Shown: piece by piece, positions 8,850 to 18,564 of the stretch
Position numbering within the stretch: the first letter of the stretch is position 1
Layout: every line of letters begins with the position of its first letter
Source of the DNA: Pseudomonas sp.
Lineage (GTDB): Bacteria; Pseudomonadota; Gammaproteobacteria; Pseudomonadales; Pseudomonadaceae
Direction: 5' to 3'
DNA length: 64,000 nt
NCBI GenBank assembly: GCA_030699825.1
Contig: JAUYKV010000002.1
Location: forward strand, 1 to 64,000
Notes under the pieces: generated by a model
Database searches by the model: none
What the model was told of the DNA's origin: nothing
The model's input: the letters and a program-made list of their open reading frames with translations, nothing else
Translations under genes and position numbers: made by a program

Positions 8850-9544
8850 GAGTTCAGGCCTTGTGCCGGCGGGCCGCCGAGCCGTGCCGACCAGTCTTCA
8901 AGCTGATTGCTGGCCAGACGCCGCGCGGCATGTTCGCGCCAGCGGGGCGACAGTGCCGGGCAGTCAGCCAGACGTTGCAGCCCGGCGCGCTCCTGGGGGG
9001 AGTGGAAGAAATCGCGCAGCGCCTGGGCAACGGAGAGCTCGGGATGGCTGCAGTGAATCCGTTCGAATCGGCTTTCGGCGCAGACGAAACCGGGTTTACG
9101 GATGCGATAGAACCAGCCGCAGCGACCAGTGTCCTGCAGCAGCTGCGGCAGTTCGCCGAGACCCCAGCGCCGGGCCAGGCGGTAGCAGGGCGAGCGGGGC
9201 TGGCTGACCTGGAGCAGGGCGTCGCCCCAGCGAAAGAGATCGCCGATGCACACCTGTTCCTCGGTCAGGCCGCGGCTGGACAGGTTCTCGCCGAAGTTCG
9301 GCGCCTGCCAGTCCAGATGGGGATAACGGGCGCGCCAGTAAGCATAGTGCTCCGCGGGATAATGATGCAGGGCGCGCTCGGGGCCACCGTGAAAACGTCG
9401 GTCGCCCTGTTCGTCGCCACCCATTCCCTGGCGCCATAGCCACAGCCGCTGGGCGACGCGGCGCTTGTCGATGGCGCTCGCCAATCCTGCGCCTATATCT
9501 TTGGTTTTGCCTATGAATACGCCCAGTATTTCCGTTTCTTTCAT
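8846..9544 (-). CDS. MOSC domain protein (YiiM-like)
   Basis: GDRRFHGGPERALHHYPAEHYAYW, NFGENLSSRGLTEEQVCIGDLFRWGDALLQVSQPRSPCYRLARR. Confidence 0.88.
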   Translation of the reverse strand: MKETEILGVFIGKTKDIGAGLASAIDKRRVAQRLWLWRQGMGGDEQGDRRFHGGPERALHHYPAEHYAYWRARYPHLDWQAPNFGENLSSRGLTEEQVCIGDLFRWGDALLQVSQPRSPCYRLARRWGLGELPQLLQDTGRCGWFYRIRKPGFVCAESRFERIHCSHPELSVAQALRDFFHSPQERAGLQRLADCPALSPRWREHAARRLASNQLEDWSARLGGPPAQGLNS

Positions 9545-9644
9545 CGTCTTCTCCAGCACCTGTTAACCTTGTCGCGAGCCAGACTAGGGCGTCGTAGCGT
9601 CGCCGGCCATTTCGATTTCCCTGCTTTACTTATAAGTGTTGCTT

Positions 9645-10544
9645 ATGGATATTCGTCAGCTTCGATACTTTGTCGCGCTCTACGAAGAAGGGCATGTGGG
9701 TCGCGCCGCCGAACGTTTGTGCCTGTCGCAGCCGGCTTTGTCGCAGCAGATTCGCCAGCTGGAACTGGGCCTGGATGTGAGTCTGTTCCAGCGCGCCGGC
9801 AAACGCCTGCACCCCACCTTGGCCGCCCACACCCTGTACAACCATGCGCTGCCCCTGCTCGACGGTTTCGAGCGGGCCCGCGAGGCGCTGCGCAGTTTTC
9901 GTGGCCAGGCTCCGCAGAGTCTGGCCATCGGCGTATTGCAGACGGTCAATGCCAGCCTGGTGCCGCAACTGCTGGAACGTCTGCGCCAGGCCCAGCCGCA
10001 CCTGGTGGTGCAGATTTACGAGTTGTCCGGCACGGATATCGAGCGGCGTCTGCTGACCGGCAGTCTCGATATCGGCATTGGTTTTCTGCCTCCGCGCCAG
10101 CCGGGACTGCACAGCCTCGAGCTGTACGAGGACGAGCTGCAGTTGGTGATACCGGAAAACCACCCGCTGCGGGAGTTCAAGAAGGTGTCCTTGGCTCAGG
10201 CCTCGGAACTGCCGATGCTGCTGCTTGGCGAAGAGTTCCGGGTGCGCCAGCTCTGGCAGGAGCAACTCGCCTTGCTCGGCCGCCGCCCGCACGTTCAGGC
10301 CGAACTGAACCACATGAGCGGGATTCTCGACAGCCTGCCGCATACCACCCTGGCCAGCATACTGCCCGGTCGCGCGCGGCATCTGCACGCCAATCAGGGG
10401 TTGTTGTGGAAACCCCTGAGCGAGCCGCGCGTTCCGCTGCGCGTGGGGCTGCTGGTTCGCGATGTGCAGAGGCAGCAGGCGATGCTGGAACTGCTGCGTT
10501 CGCTTCTGGAGGGCATTCTCCATGGGCCACGAGTGGCCAGCTAG
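9645..10544 (+). CDS. LysR-family transcriptional regulator
   Basis: MDIRQLRYFVALYEEGHVGRAAERLCLSQPALSQQIRQLE. Confidence 0.95.
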   Translation: MDIRQLRYFVALYEEGHVGRAAERLCLSQPALSQQIRQLELGLDVSLFQRAGKRLHPTLAAHTLYNHALPLLDGFERAREALRSFRGQAPQSLAIGVLQTVNASLVPQLLERLRQAQPHLVVQIYELSGTDIERRLLTGSLDIGIGFLPPRQPGLHSLELYEDELQLVIPENHPLREFKKVSLAQASELPMLLLGEEFRVRQLWQEQLALLGRRPHVQAELNHMSGILDSLPHTTLASILPGRARHLHANQGLLWKPLSEPRVPLRVGLLVRDVQRQQAMLELLRSLLEGILHGPRVAS

Positions 10545-10767
10545 CAGGCCAGGATCTGTTCGGAGATCAGGGCGCGTGCGACCGGCCGCTTGTTTTCCGG
10601 TGGGGTGACGGGGCCGGGGCTGTCTATGCTTAACGGATCGAGGGCGGGTTGATTGCCGCCCGAGCGTCTGGTCCTGGCGATGGTGACAGGGCTTCTGCTC
10701 GCGATCGAATGTGGCAGGATCATTGGCCTGGCGTTTGTTGGCAGGCCCTTAGCCGGATGAGTCCTCA

Positions 10768-12999
10768 ATGAGACTGCGCCGCCCGCTCAAGGCCCTGTTT
10801 TATTGCAATGTCCTGATTGTCTGCCTGCTGCTGGGCTACAAGGCCTACCTGAATCTGGTGCTGTCGGATTTCGAGGCCGAGCACGTCACTCAGATCGAGA
10901 CGCTTGAGCAGCAGTTGCAGGGCCGCGACAGCTTCAGCTTTGCGGTGCTGGGCAATATCAACAACTCCATCGGGGTTTTTGAACGGCGCATCATTCCCCG
11001 GCTCAACGCTTCCGGCGTCGATTTCATGGTGTCGGCCGGCAATGCGGTCAGCGGTGGCGGCGAGGACAAGTACCGGGCACTACACGGCACCCTGAGCCAT
11101 TTGCAGATACCCTATGTGCTGACCTTTGGCGCCCATGAATACGAAGCGTTCGGCAGCTATCGGTTCTACGAGCACTTCGGTCCGCACTTTTTCAGCTTCC
11201 GGGCCGGCCACAGTCGCTTCATCTTTCTCGACAGTACCGGCAAAACGCCCTGGCGCTGGCAGGTTCTCTGGCTCAAGGATCTGCTGCGTCAGGGCGATGC
11301 GCGGCATACCTTCATCTTTACCGGCAAGCCGTTGCTGCACGGCGAAGCGCCGGCCCGCTTTACCGATGAGCAGGATTACCTGCAGCCCGCCGGGTTCCAC
11401 GATGCGCTGCTGGGGTTGCTCGAGCAATACCCTGTCGATGCGGTATTCGCCGCCAACCTGCCGCTGTTTTCCGAGCAGCGGCGCGGCCCTACCCGCTTTA
11501 TCACCAGCGGCGGGGCGGGCGGCCTGCTCCTGAATGATCCGGCCAGCTTCCACCATTATGTGCAGGTGTCGGTGTCTGCGCAGGGTATCGACATCCAGTT
11601 GCAGCGCCTCGAGGTGGGGCAGCACCCGCTGTTCAAGCAGCTCGAGAGCCTGTGGTTCTTCATCTATTCGCTGTTCTACGTCGGCTACCTGAACTTCATT
11701 CTGCTGGTCTGCGGCCTGACCGTCGCCGCCATCAAGCTCTACACCCTGGCTTTCGCCGAGCGCGACTATTATCCGAACTTCGATCTGGATCCCTCGCCCT
11801 GGCTGGACAAGCCGCTGCGGGTCGTGATGTTCACCAACAACTACCTGCCTTTTATCGGCGGTGTTCCCATCTCGATCGAGCGGCTGTGGCGGGGGCTGGC
11901 AGCCATGGGCAACGCGGTGCTGCTTATCGCGCCGCGTTATCGGGATCAGCCGCAGGGGGAGGCGCATGTGCTCAGGGTGCCGTCGATCCTGGCCCTGGGC
12001 GAGAAGCGCGAGTTTCGCCTGGCCAATATTTTTCTATGGCGTATCGACCGGGCGGTCAGAGACTTTCGCCCCGACCTGATTCACCTGCACCATCCCTTCT
12101 GGCTCGGTTCGCTGGGCCTGTTACTGGCGCATCGGCTGCGGGTGCCGGCGGTTTTCAGCTACCACACCCGGCTGGAGCACTATGCCCACTTCGTGCCGCT
12201 GCCCGGCATGCTCTTTCGCAACTTCATCTCCCATGCGCTGATCAAGCGCTTCGCCAATAAATGCGATGCGGTGATCGTGCCCACTTACTCCGCCGAAGAA
12301 TATTTGCGCCTGATCGGCGTGAAGAAACCGGTCTTCGTGCAACCCACGGGCATCGACTACCAGCGCTTTCAAGAGGTGACAGCGCAGCAGGTCGCCCGCC
12401 TCAGGACCTCGCTGGGCATTGGTGACGAGCAAGTCCTGATCAGTGTTTCGCGGCTGTCCAATGAGAAGAACATCGATTTTTTGATCGATGCGATCGCCAG
12501 CCTGCGCGGGCAGGCTGAACGGCCCTTCCTCGTCCTGATGATCGGTGACGGCCATCAGCGCGAACGGCTGCACCGGCGTATCGACGAGCTGAATCTCGCG
12601 GGCCATTTCCGGTTGCTCGGCGCCGTGCCACCCGAGGACATGGCGATTTACTACCGGTTGGGCGAGCTGTTTCTGTTCGCCTCCAAATCGGAGACCCAGG
12701 GCATGGTCATTCTGGAAGCCATGGCCGCCGGCTTGCCCGTGGTGGCGCTGCGCTCAAGTGGTATCGACGACGTGGTCAGGCAGGGTTACAACGGTTTCAA
12801 GACGCCGGAAAACATTGGCCAATGGTGCGCTCGGGTGACCCAGCTGCTCGAGGACGAGCGGCTGCGCGAAGAGATGTCCGACCACGCCCTGCTGGTGGCG
12901 GCGGAGCACTCCATCGAGAAGTTTGCCGAGGGCGTCAAGGAGATCTACGGCACGGTCTTGGCCGCCTCGCGTGCCCAGCAAGGCGGACGCTGGCGTTGA
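10768..12999 (+). CDS. Membrane fusion protein: calcineurin-like (degenerate) phosphoesterase domain + GT4 glycosyltransferase
   Basis: N-terminal TM, phosphoesterase-like motifs (LGNIN, AGNAV, GAHEY), hydrophobic segment around aa 290-330, then GT4 motifs (GGVPISIERL, HLHHPF, SETQGMVILEAMAAGLPVV). Confidence 0.8.
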   Translation: MRLRRPLKALFYCNVLIVCLLLGYKAYLNLVLSDFEAEHVTQIETLEQQLQGRDSFSFAVLGNINNSIGVFERRIIPRLNASGVDFMVSAGNAVSGGGEDKYRALHGTLSHLQIPYVLTFGAHEYEAFGSYRFYEHFGPHFFSFRAGHSRFIFLDSTGKTPWRWQVLWLKDLLRQGDARHTFIFTGKPLLHGEAPARFTDEQDYLQPAGFHDALLGLLEQYPVDAVFAANLPLFSEQRRGPTRFITSGGAGGLLLNDPASFHHYVQVSVSAQGIDIQLQRLEVGQHPLFKQLESLWFFIYSLFYVGYLNFILLVCGLTVAAIKLYTLAFAERDYYPNFDLDPSPWLDKPLRVVMFTNNYLPFIGGVPISIERLWRGLAAMGNAVLLIAPRYRDQPQGEAHVLRVPSILALGEKREFRLANIFLWRIDRAVRDFRPDLIHLHHPFWLGSLGLLLAHRLRVPAVFSYHTRLEHYAHFVPLPGMLFRNFISHALIKRFANKCDAVIVPTYSAEEYLRLIGVKKPVFVQPTGIDYQRFQEVTAQQVARLRTSLGIGDEQVLISVSRLSNEKNIDFLIDAIASLRGQAERPFLVLMIGDGHQRERLHRRIDELNLAGHFRLLGAVPPEDMAIYYRLGELFLFASKSETQGMVILEAMAAGLPVVALRSSGIDDVVRQGYNGFKTPENIGQWCARVTQLLEDERLREEMSDHALLVAAEHSIEKFAEGVKEIYGTVLAASRAQQGGRWR

Positions 13000-13021
13000 T
13001 GGTGTGTCGCTAGGCGCGCCT

Positions 13022-13405
13022 CTACAGCCGGCCTTCGCGGCGTAGGCGGCGCAGCACCCAGTGGCGGTAGCACCAGGAAAGCATGGGTTTGAGGCCGGGC
13101 AGGCCGAGCAACCAGGCCAGTGGACGCAGGGCCGGGGTGCGCGACATCAGCAGGATATAGGCGTCCAGTTCGCGGTGAATGCGGCCCTGGGCGTCTTCGA
13201 CATGCAGTTCGGTCAGCGCCAGGTACGGATCGATGCCGGCCGCACGCAGCTGATCCTCCTTGCCGCTGATGTCCACCCACTCCACGCTGTCGTCGCTGCG
13301 CGTGCGCAGCCGTTCATAACGGTGCCGGTCGGCCACGCAGCGCGGACAGGCGCCGTCGTAATAGACCTTGAGTCTGGCCATTGGCTTGGCCTGGTTGGGG
13401 TTCAT
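13022..13405 (-). CDS. DCC family thiol-disulfide oxidoreductase (DUF393)
   Basis: VYYDGACPRCVADRHRYERL; start may be the internal MARLK. Confidence 0.85.
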   Translation of the reverse strand: MNPNQAKPMARLKVYYDGACPRCVADRHRYERLRTRSDDSVEWVDISGKEDQLRAAGIDPYLALTELHVEDAQGRIHRELDAYILLMSRTPALRPLAWLLGLPGLKPMLSWCYRHWVLRRLRREGRL

Positions 13406-13427
13406 TAGCAGTTTAGAGCAGAAACGC

Positions 13428-13449
13428 GCGCCCCTCGGGTGAGGGGCGC
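13428..13449. terminator. Hairpin between rimO and the DCC gene
   Basis: GCGCCCCTCGGGTGAGGGGCGC inverted repeat, no clear T-run. Confidence 0.5.
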
Positions 13450-13457
13450 AGCGGTTC

Positions 13458-13505
13458 AGAGGTTGTGAAAATATCGCAGTAGGCGAGAGTTTTTCACAGC
13501 CTCTC
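13458..13505. repeat. Repeat family A (short, empty form)
   Basis: AGAGGTTGTGAAAATATCGCAGTAGGCGAGAGTTTTTCACAGCCTCT hairpin; right arm reaches the rimO stop codon. Confidence 0.85.
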
Positions 13506-14826
13506 AGACCAGCTCAGCCCACAGGTCGTATTCGTCGGCGTCGACGATGCGCACCCGCACCTTGTCGCCGGGTTTGACGGCGGTACTGGCGATAAACACG
13601 CTGCCGTCGATTTCCGGGGCATCGGCGTAGCAGCGCGCGACGGCGCCCTGGTCGTCGACTTCGTCAATCAGCACTTCCAGTTCCTTGCCGATCTTCAGCT
13701 GCAGACGGGCGGCGCTGATCGCCTGCTGATGGGCCATGAAGCGGTCCCAGCGATCCTGCTTGATCTCGTCCGGCACGGGGTCATCCAGCAGGTTGGCCGA
13801 TGCGCCGTCCACCGGCGAGTACTGGAAGCAACCGACGCGGTCGAGCTGGGCTTCGCTCAGCCAGTCGAGCAGGTACTGGAAGTCTTCCTCGGTTTCGCCG
13901 GGGAAACCGACGATAAAGGTCGAGCGGATGGTCAGTTCCGGACAGATTTCGCGCCAGTTCTTGATCCGCGCCAGGGTCTTGTCTTCGAAGGCCGGGCGCT
14001 TCATGGCCTTGAGCACTTTCGGGCTGGCGTGCTGGAAAGGAATATCCAGGTACGGCAGCAGTTTGCCGGCAGCCATCAGCGGGATCAGCTCGTCGACGTG
14101 CGGGTAGGGGTAGACGTAGTGCAGGCGCACCCAGATGCCCATGCTCGAGAGCGCTTCGCAGAGTTCGGTCATGCGGGTCTTCACCGGCTGGCCGTTCCAG
14201 AAGTCGGTCTTGTATTTCAGATCGACGCCATAGGCGCTGGTGTCCTGGCTGATCACCAGCAACTCCTTGACCCCGGCCCTGACCAGGCGCTCGGCTTCGC
14301 TGAGCACTTCGCCGACCGGACGGCTGACCAGCTTGCCGCGCATCGAGGGGATGATGCAGAAGCTGCAGCTGTGGTTGCAGCCTTCGGAAATCTTCAGGTA
14401 GGCATAATGCCGCGGGGTCAGCTTGATGCCCTGTGGCGGCACCAGGTCGATCATCGGGTTGTGTTCGGTAGAGGGGGGCACAACTTCGTGCACGGCGTTG
14501 AGTACCTGCTCGTACTGCTGCGGGCCGGTGACGGAGAGCACGCTGGGGTGCACGTTGCGGATCGCGCTTTCTTCCACGCCCATGCAGCCGGTGACGATGA
14601 CCTTGCCGTTCTCGGCCAGGGCCTCGCCGATCACCTCCAAGGACTCGGCCTTGGCGCTGTCGATAAAGCCACAGGTATTGACCACCACCACGTCGGCGTC
14701 CTGGTAGGTCGACACCACGTCGTAACCTTCCATACGCAGTTGCGTGAGAATGCGCTCGGAATCGACCAGGGCCTTCGGGCACCCGAGTGATATAAATCCG
14801 ACTTTCGGCGTGGCGGTGGTGGACAT
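13504..14826 (-). CDS. rimO: Ribosomal protein S12 methylthiotransferase RimO
   Basis: Radical [12 protein letters not shown]-terminal [17 protein letters not shown]-terminal TRAM. Confidence 0.95.
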   Translation of the reverse strand: MSTTATPKVGFISLGCPKALVDSERILTQLRMEGYDVVSTYQDADVVVVNTCGFIDSAKAESLEVIGEALAENGKVIVTGCMGVEESAIRNVHPSVLSVTGPQQYEQVLNAVHEVVPPSTEHNPMIDLVPPQGIKLTPRHYAYLKISEGCNHSCSFCIIPSMRGKLVSRPVGEVLSEAERLVRAGVKELLVISQDTSAYGVDLKYKTDFWNGQPVKTRMTELCEALSSMGIWVRLHYVYPYPHVDELIPLMAAGKLLPYLDIPFQHASPKVLKAMKRPAFEDKTLARIKNWREICPELTIRSTFIVGFPGETEEDFQYLLDWLSEAQLDRVGCFQYSPVDGASANLLDDPVPDEIKQDRWDRFMAHQQAISAARLQLKIGKELEVLIDEVDDQGAVARCYADAPEIDGSVFIASTAVKPGDKVRVRIVDADEYDLWAELV

Positions 14827-15089
14827 GCGGCGAACCTCAGGCTTTGAAGGGCGGGCGCTGAAGGCGCCTCTGATCAAAAAGTGCGCAATTCTAGCGGTGG
14901 ATTGCCGGATTGACCAGCACTTGAGCGGTGCTGACTGACGTGGGCCGTTTTAACGGCGGCTTCGTCCGTGCGCGCGGGTCGATGGGTGGGCACGACGCTT
15001 GCGCAGTGTTTTGCCAGCACAGGCTCCTGGATAGATGAAGCTTGAAAACTTTGCTGGCCAGGCTGGTGCGGAGCCACACGGCAGAAAGC

Positions 15090-15119
15090 AAAAAGGCCAC
15101 TCGATTGAGTGGCCTTCTT
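15090..15119 (-). terminator. Terminator of tRNA-fMet copy 1
   Basis: AAAAAGGCCACTCGATTGAGTGGCC inverted repeat; repeated after each tRNA copy. Confidence 0.8.
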
Positions 15120-15126
15120 GAGTATC

Positions 15127-15203
<77 letters not shown>

Positions 15204-15328
15204 CCGGCAATTCTATCCGAATGGGTGGTCTTGTCAATCGATTTCTGCTTTTCAATCAATTGCGTTAATGGTTGTGGTGAGCGCACAAACGAAAAAGGCC
15301 ACTCGATTGAGTGGCCTTTCCGGAAAAC

Positions 15329-15405
<77 letters not shown>

Positions 15406-15528
15406 CCGCCAATTCTATCCGCATGAGTATTCTTGTCAACTGATTTCTGCTTTTTAATCAATTGCTTAAGTCGGTATGGAAGGCGCAAACGAAAAAGGCC
15501 ACTCGATTGAGTGGCCTTTTCGGAAAAC

Positions 15529-15605
<77 letters not shown>

Positions 15606-15862
15606 GCGCCAATTCTATCGCCAAAAAACCGTCTGTCAACGCTTGTCTTGGGAAAAACTGTTGTTTGTTCAGGCGCTTAGCGTTGTGACGGGGGCTTGAA
15701 TCAGGCTCCAGGCCCGTCTGGCCGGGGCTTGGCGAGGGATAAGGCTGGGTGAGCAGGGGATTGGGGTTGGACTGCCAGGCAGGGTTCTGCGTCGGCCGAT
15801 CATCGCTGGCATAGCCCAGCAACCCGCTGTTGGGCTAGAGTCGGCGGCTATTCAGTTGGAGA

Positions 15863-16090
15863 ATGATGATGGGACTCGAATGTAAAGCCTGCGGTGCGTC
15901 GCTACCGAACCAGGCAACGACCTGCCCGGCCTGCGGCGCAGAAGTGCCGCCGCTCGCGCCAAAGAAGACCAAGCTGCTGCCGTTGGCGGCCTTCATGCTG
16001 ATCGTGATCCTGGTGATTCAGGCCTATATGAACAAGCCCGAGCCCGAGGCGGTCGAGCCAGCACCAGCGGCCGAGACGGTGGCGCCGTAG
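15863..16090 (+). CDS. Small zinc-ribbon single-TM protein
   Basis: CKACGASLPNQATTCPACGAE then hydrophobic LLPLAAFMLIVILVIQAY; start could be a later ATG. Confidence 0.65.
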   Translation: MMMGLECKACGASLPNQATTCPACGAEVPPLAPKKTKLLPLAAFMLIVILVIQAYMNKPEPEAVEPAPAAETVAP

Positions 16091-16660
16091 TTAACGACAC
16101 CTTGGTCAGCCACAGGGCCATTTCGTGCAAGTGAGTCAGGAACGCCGCGTCCAGCACGAACATGCGTACCGGTTCGATATCCTCGCCGAAAACCGTCGGC
16201 AGAATGCCAGGCTGTAGATGAGGTTGTAACGCATAACCTCGTTCCTCCAGCAGCGGGGCATAGGTTCTGCCGTCGCCGAAATCGCGGATCAGCAGGCTAT
16301 GTGCTTTGCTATCGCGGGAAAACAACACCATGGTGTTTTGTGGATGAGCCTGCAGTCCGATGCCGTAAAGAGGGGGCGCGGTATTGTTGTGTTGGGTGTC
16401 GGCAGCGGGTCTTTTCTAAGGGCTATGTCCCAATTGGTTGTTGCAATGGCTAACGGGCCAAAATACAGCCCCTGTAGGAGCTAGCTTGCTGTGGTTCGGC
16501 ACTCCGACGATGCTTTCGCTGTCAGCCGGATCGCCAGCAATGACTAGGCGTCCCCTTGGCTCCTACGAAGAGCTTCGGTTCCGTGCAACAGTTAACTCAG
16601 ACATAGCCTTTCTAAGGGTGGGAGAGATGGCGCGGCGGACAGGATCAACACCAATATAGG

Positions 16661-16691
16661 CCGTAATGGGTATTAAAATACCTATTTACGG
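16661..16691. promoter_or_regulatory. Palindromic candidate operator upstream of hipA
   Basis: CCGTAAtgGGTATTAAAATACCtatTTACGG; perfect core GGTATTAAAATACC. Confidence 0.6.
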
Positions 16692-16776
16692 ATGCCGTAG
16701 AATATATATCGGCATTTAATTGCCTTTATACTGTGACCTGCCTAAAGTTTTAGGTATTAAGTTGCCGGTAATCGCT

Positions 16777-18102
16777 ATGCACAAGCTCACTCTACAAATA
16801 TATGCAGATGGAAGATGGCAGGATGCCATGGGGATTGCTTTCGAGCAGTCTGACCTCGGGCTGGATGGGCCTTGTGCGTATGGATACGAGCAGAGCTATC
16901 TGGTGAGCGCCCTCGACGCTATCGGTAGTCGCCTGGATTGCGCGGTCAGTGCCGCCGTACCTCTGGGCTGGGACTCTTGGCGGAGTAAGCAGGCCCCTGC
17001 TTTTCTTTACGATATTTTGCCAGCAGGAGCGGCCAGGCGCTTTTTACTGAAACGCTTGAGTGGCGAGCGTCCGCAGGGGGTGAGTCTAGATCTGTTCCTA
17101 TTGGGGCGCTGTACGCCTGCCCCCATTGGTAATCTGCGCATCAAGGAGTCGGCAGACGCTATCGCGGGCAGCCCTGTGTTGGGGTTCACGCGAGATGAAG
17201 TGGTCAGCCGCGACTCGCGCTTCCTGGAATATGCCTATGAGCAGGGGGCTGCCATTGGTGGCGCTACTGGAGCGGGTGGCGAGGCTCCCAAGCTGCTGCT
17301 AACCGAAGATCGTCATGGTGCCCTGCACCCTGATGCTGTACTGCCGGATGCAGATGCTGCACGGCACTGGTTTGTGAAGTTTGCACGTAACAAGGCAGGT
17401 CGGACGGATCAGGACATTCTGCGCAGTGAGTATTGCTTCTATCGAGCGGTTCGGCAGTTGGGCCTCGATACAGTTGCCGCAGAAGGGTTAGCTTTGGAAG
17501 AGGGCAATAAGCCCAGCCTGTGGGTGCATCGCTTTGATCGCGCAGTCAGCGCTGCAGGCGTGGGTCGAGTTGCCGTTGAGTCGATGTACTCACTGTCTGG
17601 TGTTGCTGAGGCTGGCAGCTATATGTCGCATTCGGTGGTGCTACGAAACCTGGTCGCGTTATGGCAAAGCGTTGGGCAGGCTGAGCAGGTTGGTGATTTG
17701 CTCTTCGAGTACATGCAGCGTGATCTACTGAATCAGATTCTGGGTAACTCAGACAATCATGGCCGAAACACCTCCATCCTTAGGAATGAGCAGGGCGTGA
17801 GGCTGGCCCCGATCTATGATCTCGCCCCCATGGTCATGGATGATGAAGGCGTAACGCGCACGACAAAATGGCCAAAGCACATTGAGGTGGCGGGCGAGGT
17901 CGCCTGGCGGGTCGCCTGCGATGAGGCTGCGCAGTGGCTCAACCCCGATGAGCTATTCCAGCGGCTCAGGGCTGCGGCTCAAACTTTCCTGGCCTTGCCT
18001 GACTTGCTGAGTGCCGCGGGGCTGCCCGCTGCGACAATGAACCACCCTCGCGTAGCGCTGCGTGATCTCCCTCAGCGGCTCAATAAATGGGGACTCATCT
18101 AA
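16777..18102 (+). CDS. hipA: HipA-family toxin kinase
   Basis: GGATGAGGEAPKLLL, ILGNSDNHGRNTSIL, LAPIYDLAPM. Confidence 0.88.
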   Translation: MHKLTLQIYADGRWQDAMGIAFEQSDLGLDGPCAYGYEQSYLVSALDAIGSRLDCAVSAAVPLGWDSWRSKQAPAFLYDILPAGAARRFLLKRLSGERPQGVSLDLFLLGRCTPAPIGNLRIKESADAIAGSPVLGFTRDEVVSRDSRFLEYAYEQGAAIGGATGAGGEAPKLLLTEDRHGALHPDAVLPDADAARHWFVKFARNKAGRTDQDILRSEYCFYRAVRQLGLDTVAAEGLALEEGNKPSLWVHRFDRAVSAAGVGRVAVESMYSLSGVAEAGSYMSHSVVLRNLVALWQSVGQAEQVGDLLFEYMQRDLLNQILGNSDNHGRNTSILRNEQGVRLAPIYDLAPMVMDDEGVTRTTKWPKHIEVAGEVAWRVACDEAAQWLNPDELFQRLRAAAQTFLALPDLLSAAGLPAATMNHPRVALRDLPQRLNKWGLI

Positions 18103-18368
18103 TGGACATCCTTGAGCGCAATCGGATTCTCAGCGAGTTGCAGGAGCAGTTGGCTTCTGGGGAAATCACCATCGGGGCGGCAGTTCGGCGGTTACGCAAG
18201 GACGTGACTGGATTGCAGCAGGCCAGGTTCGCCCAGATGTGCAAGCTGTCGCTGCGCGCCCTGCGGCAGTTGGAGCATGACGCAAGTAACCCCACCGTTC
18301 AGACGTTGAACAGCGTGTTTAATCCATTCGGCATGCAGGTCGGTATCGTGCCTAAGGTTTCGCGCTGA
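18102..18368 (+). CDS. HTH (XRE/HipB-like) antitoxin
   Basis: ARFAQMCKLSLRALRQLEHDASNPTVQTLNSVFNPFGMQVGIV; start overlaps hipA stop (TAATG). Confidence 0.8.
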   Translation: MDILERNRILSELQEQLASGEITIGAAVRRLRKDVTGLQQARFAQMCKLSLRALRQLEHDASNPTVQTLNSVFNPFGMQVGIVPKVSR

Positions 18369-18564
18369 ACACATTGGTCTGTGCAATCTTGTCTGCAACG
18401 ACGGACAGCTTCGGGTTTTATCTATATTTTTATCAACCGCTCGTCGGCCGGCGAGCAGCTGTAATGCTGGCGCGCGCAGAAAATCCAGCCGAGGAAATGG
18501 TGGGTATTAAAGCGGGTATCAGTTTGCATGTTTCTTTGGTTTATCCATTTAAAATCAATAGCTT

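Noticed and set aside
9627-9636. ACTTATAAGT palindrome between the MOSC gene and the LysR gene
   Set aside because: Too short and AT-rich to call a LysR site; may be part of a promoter.
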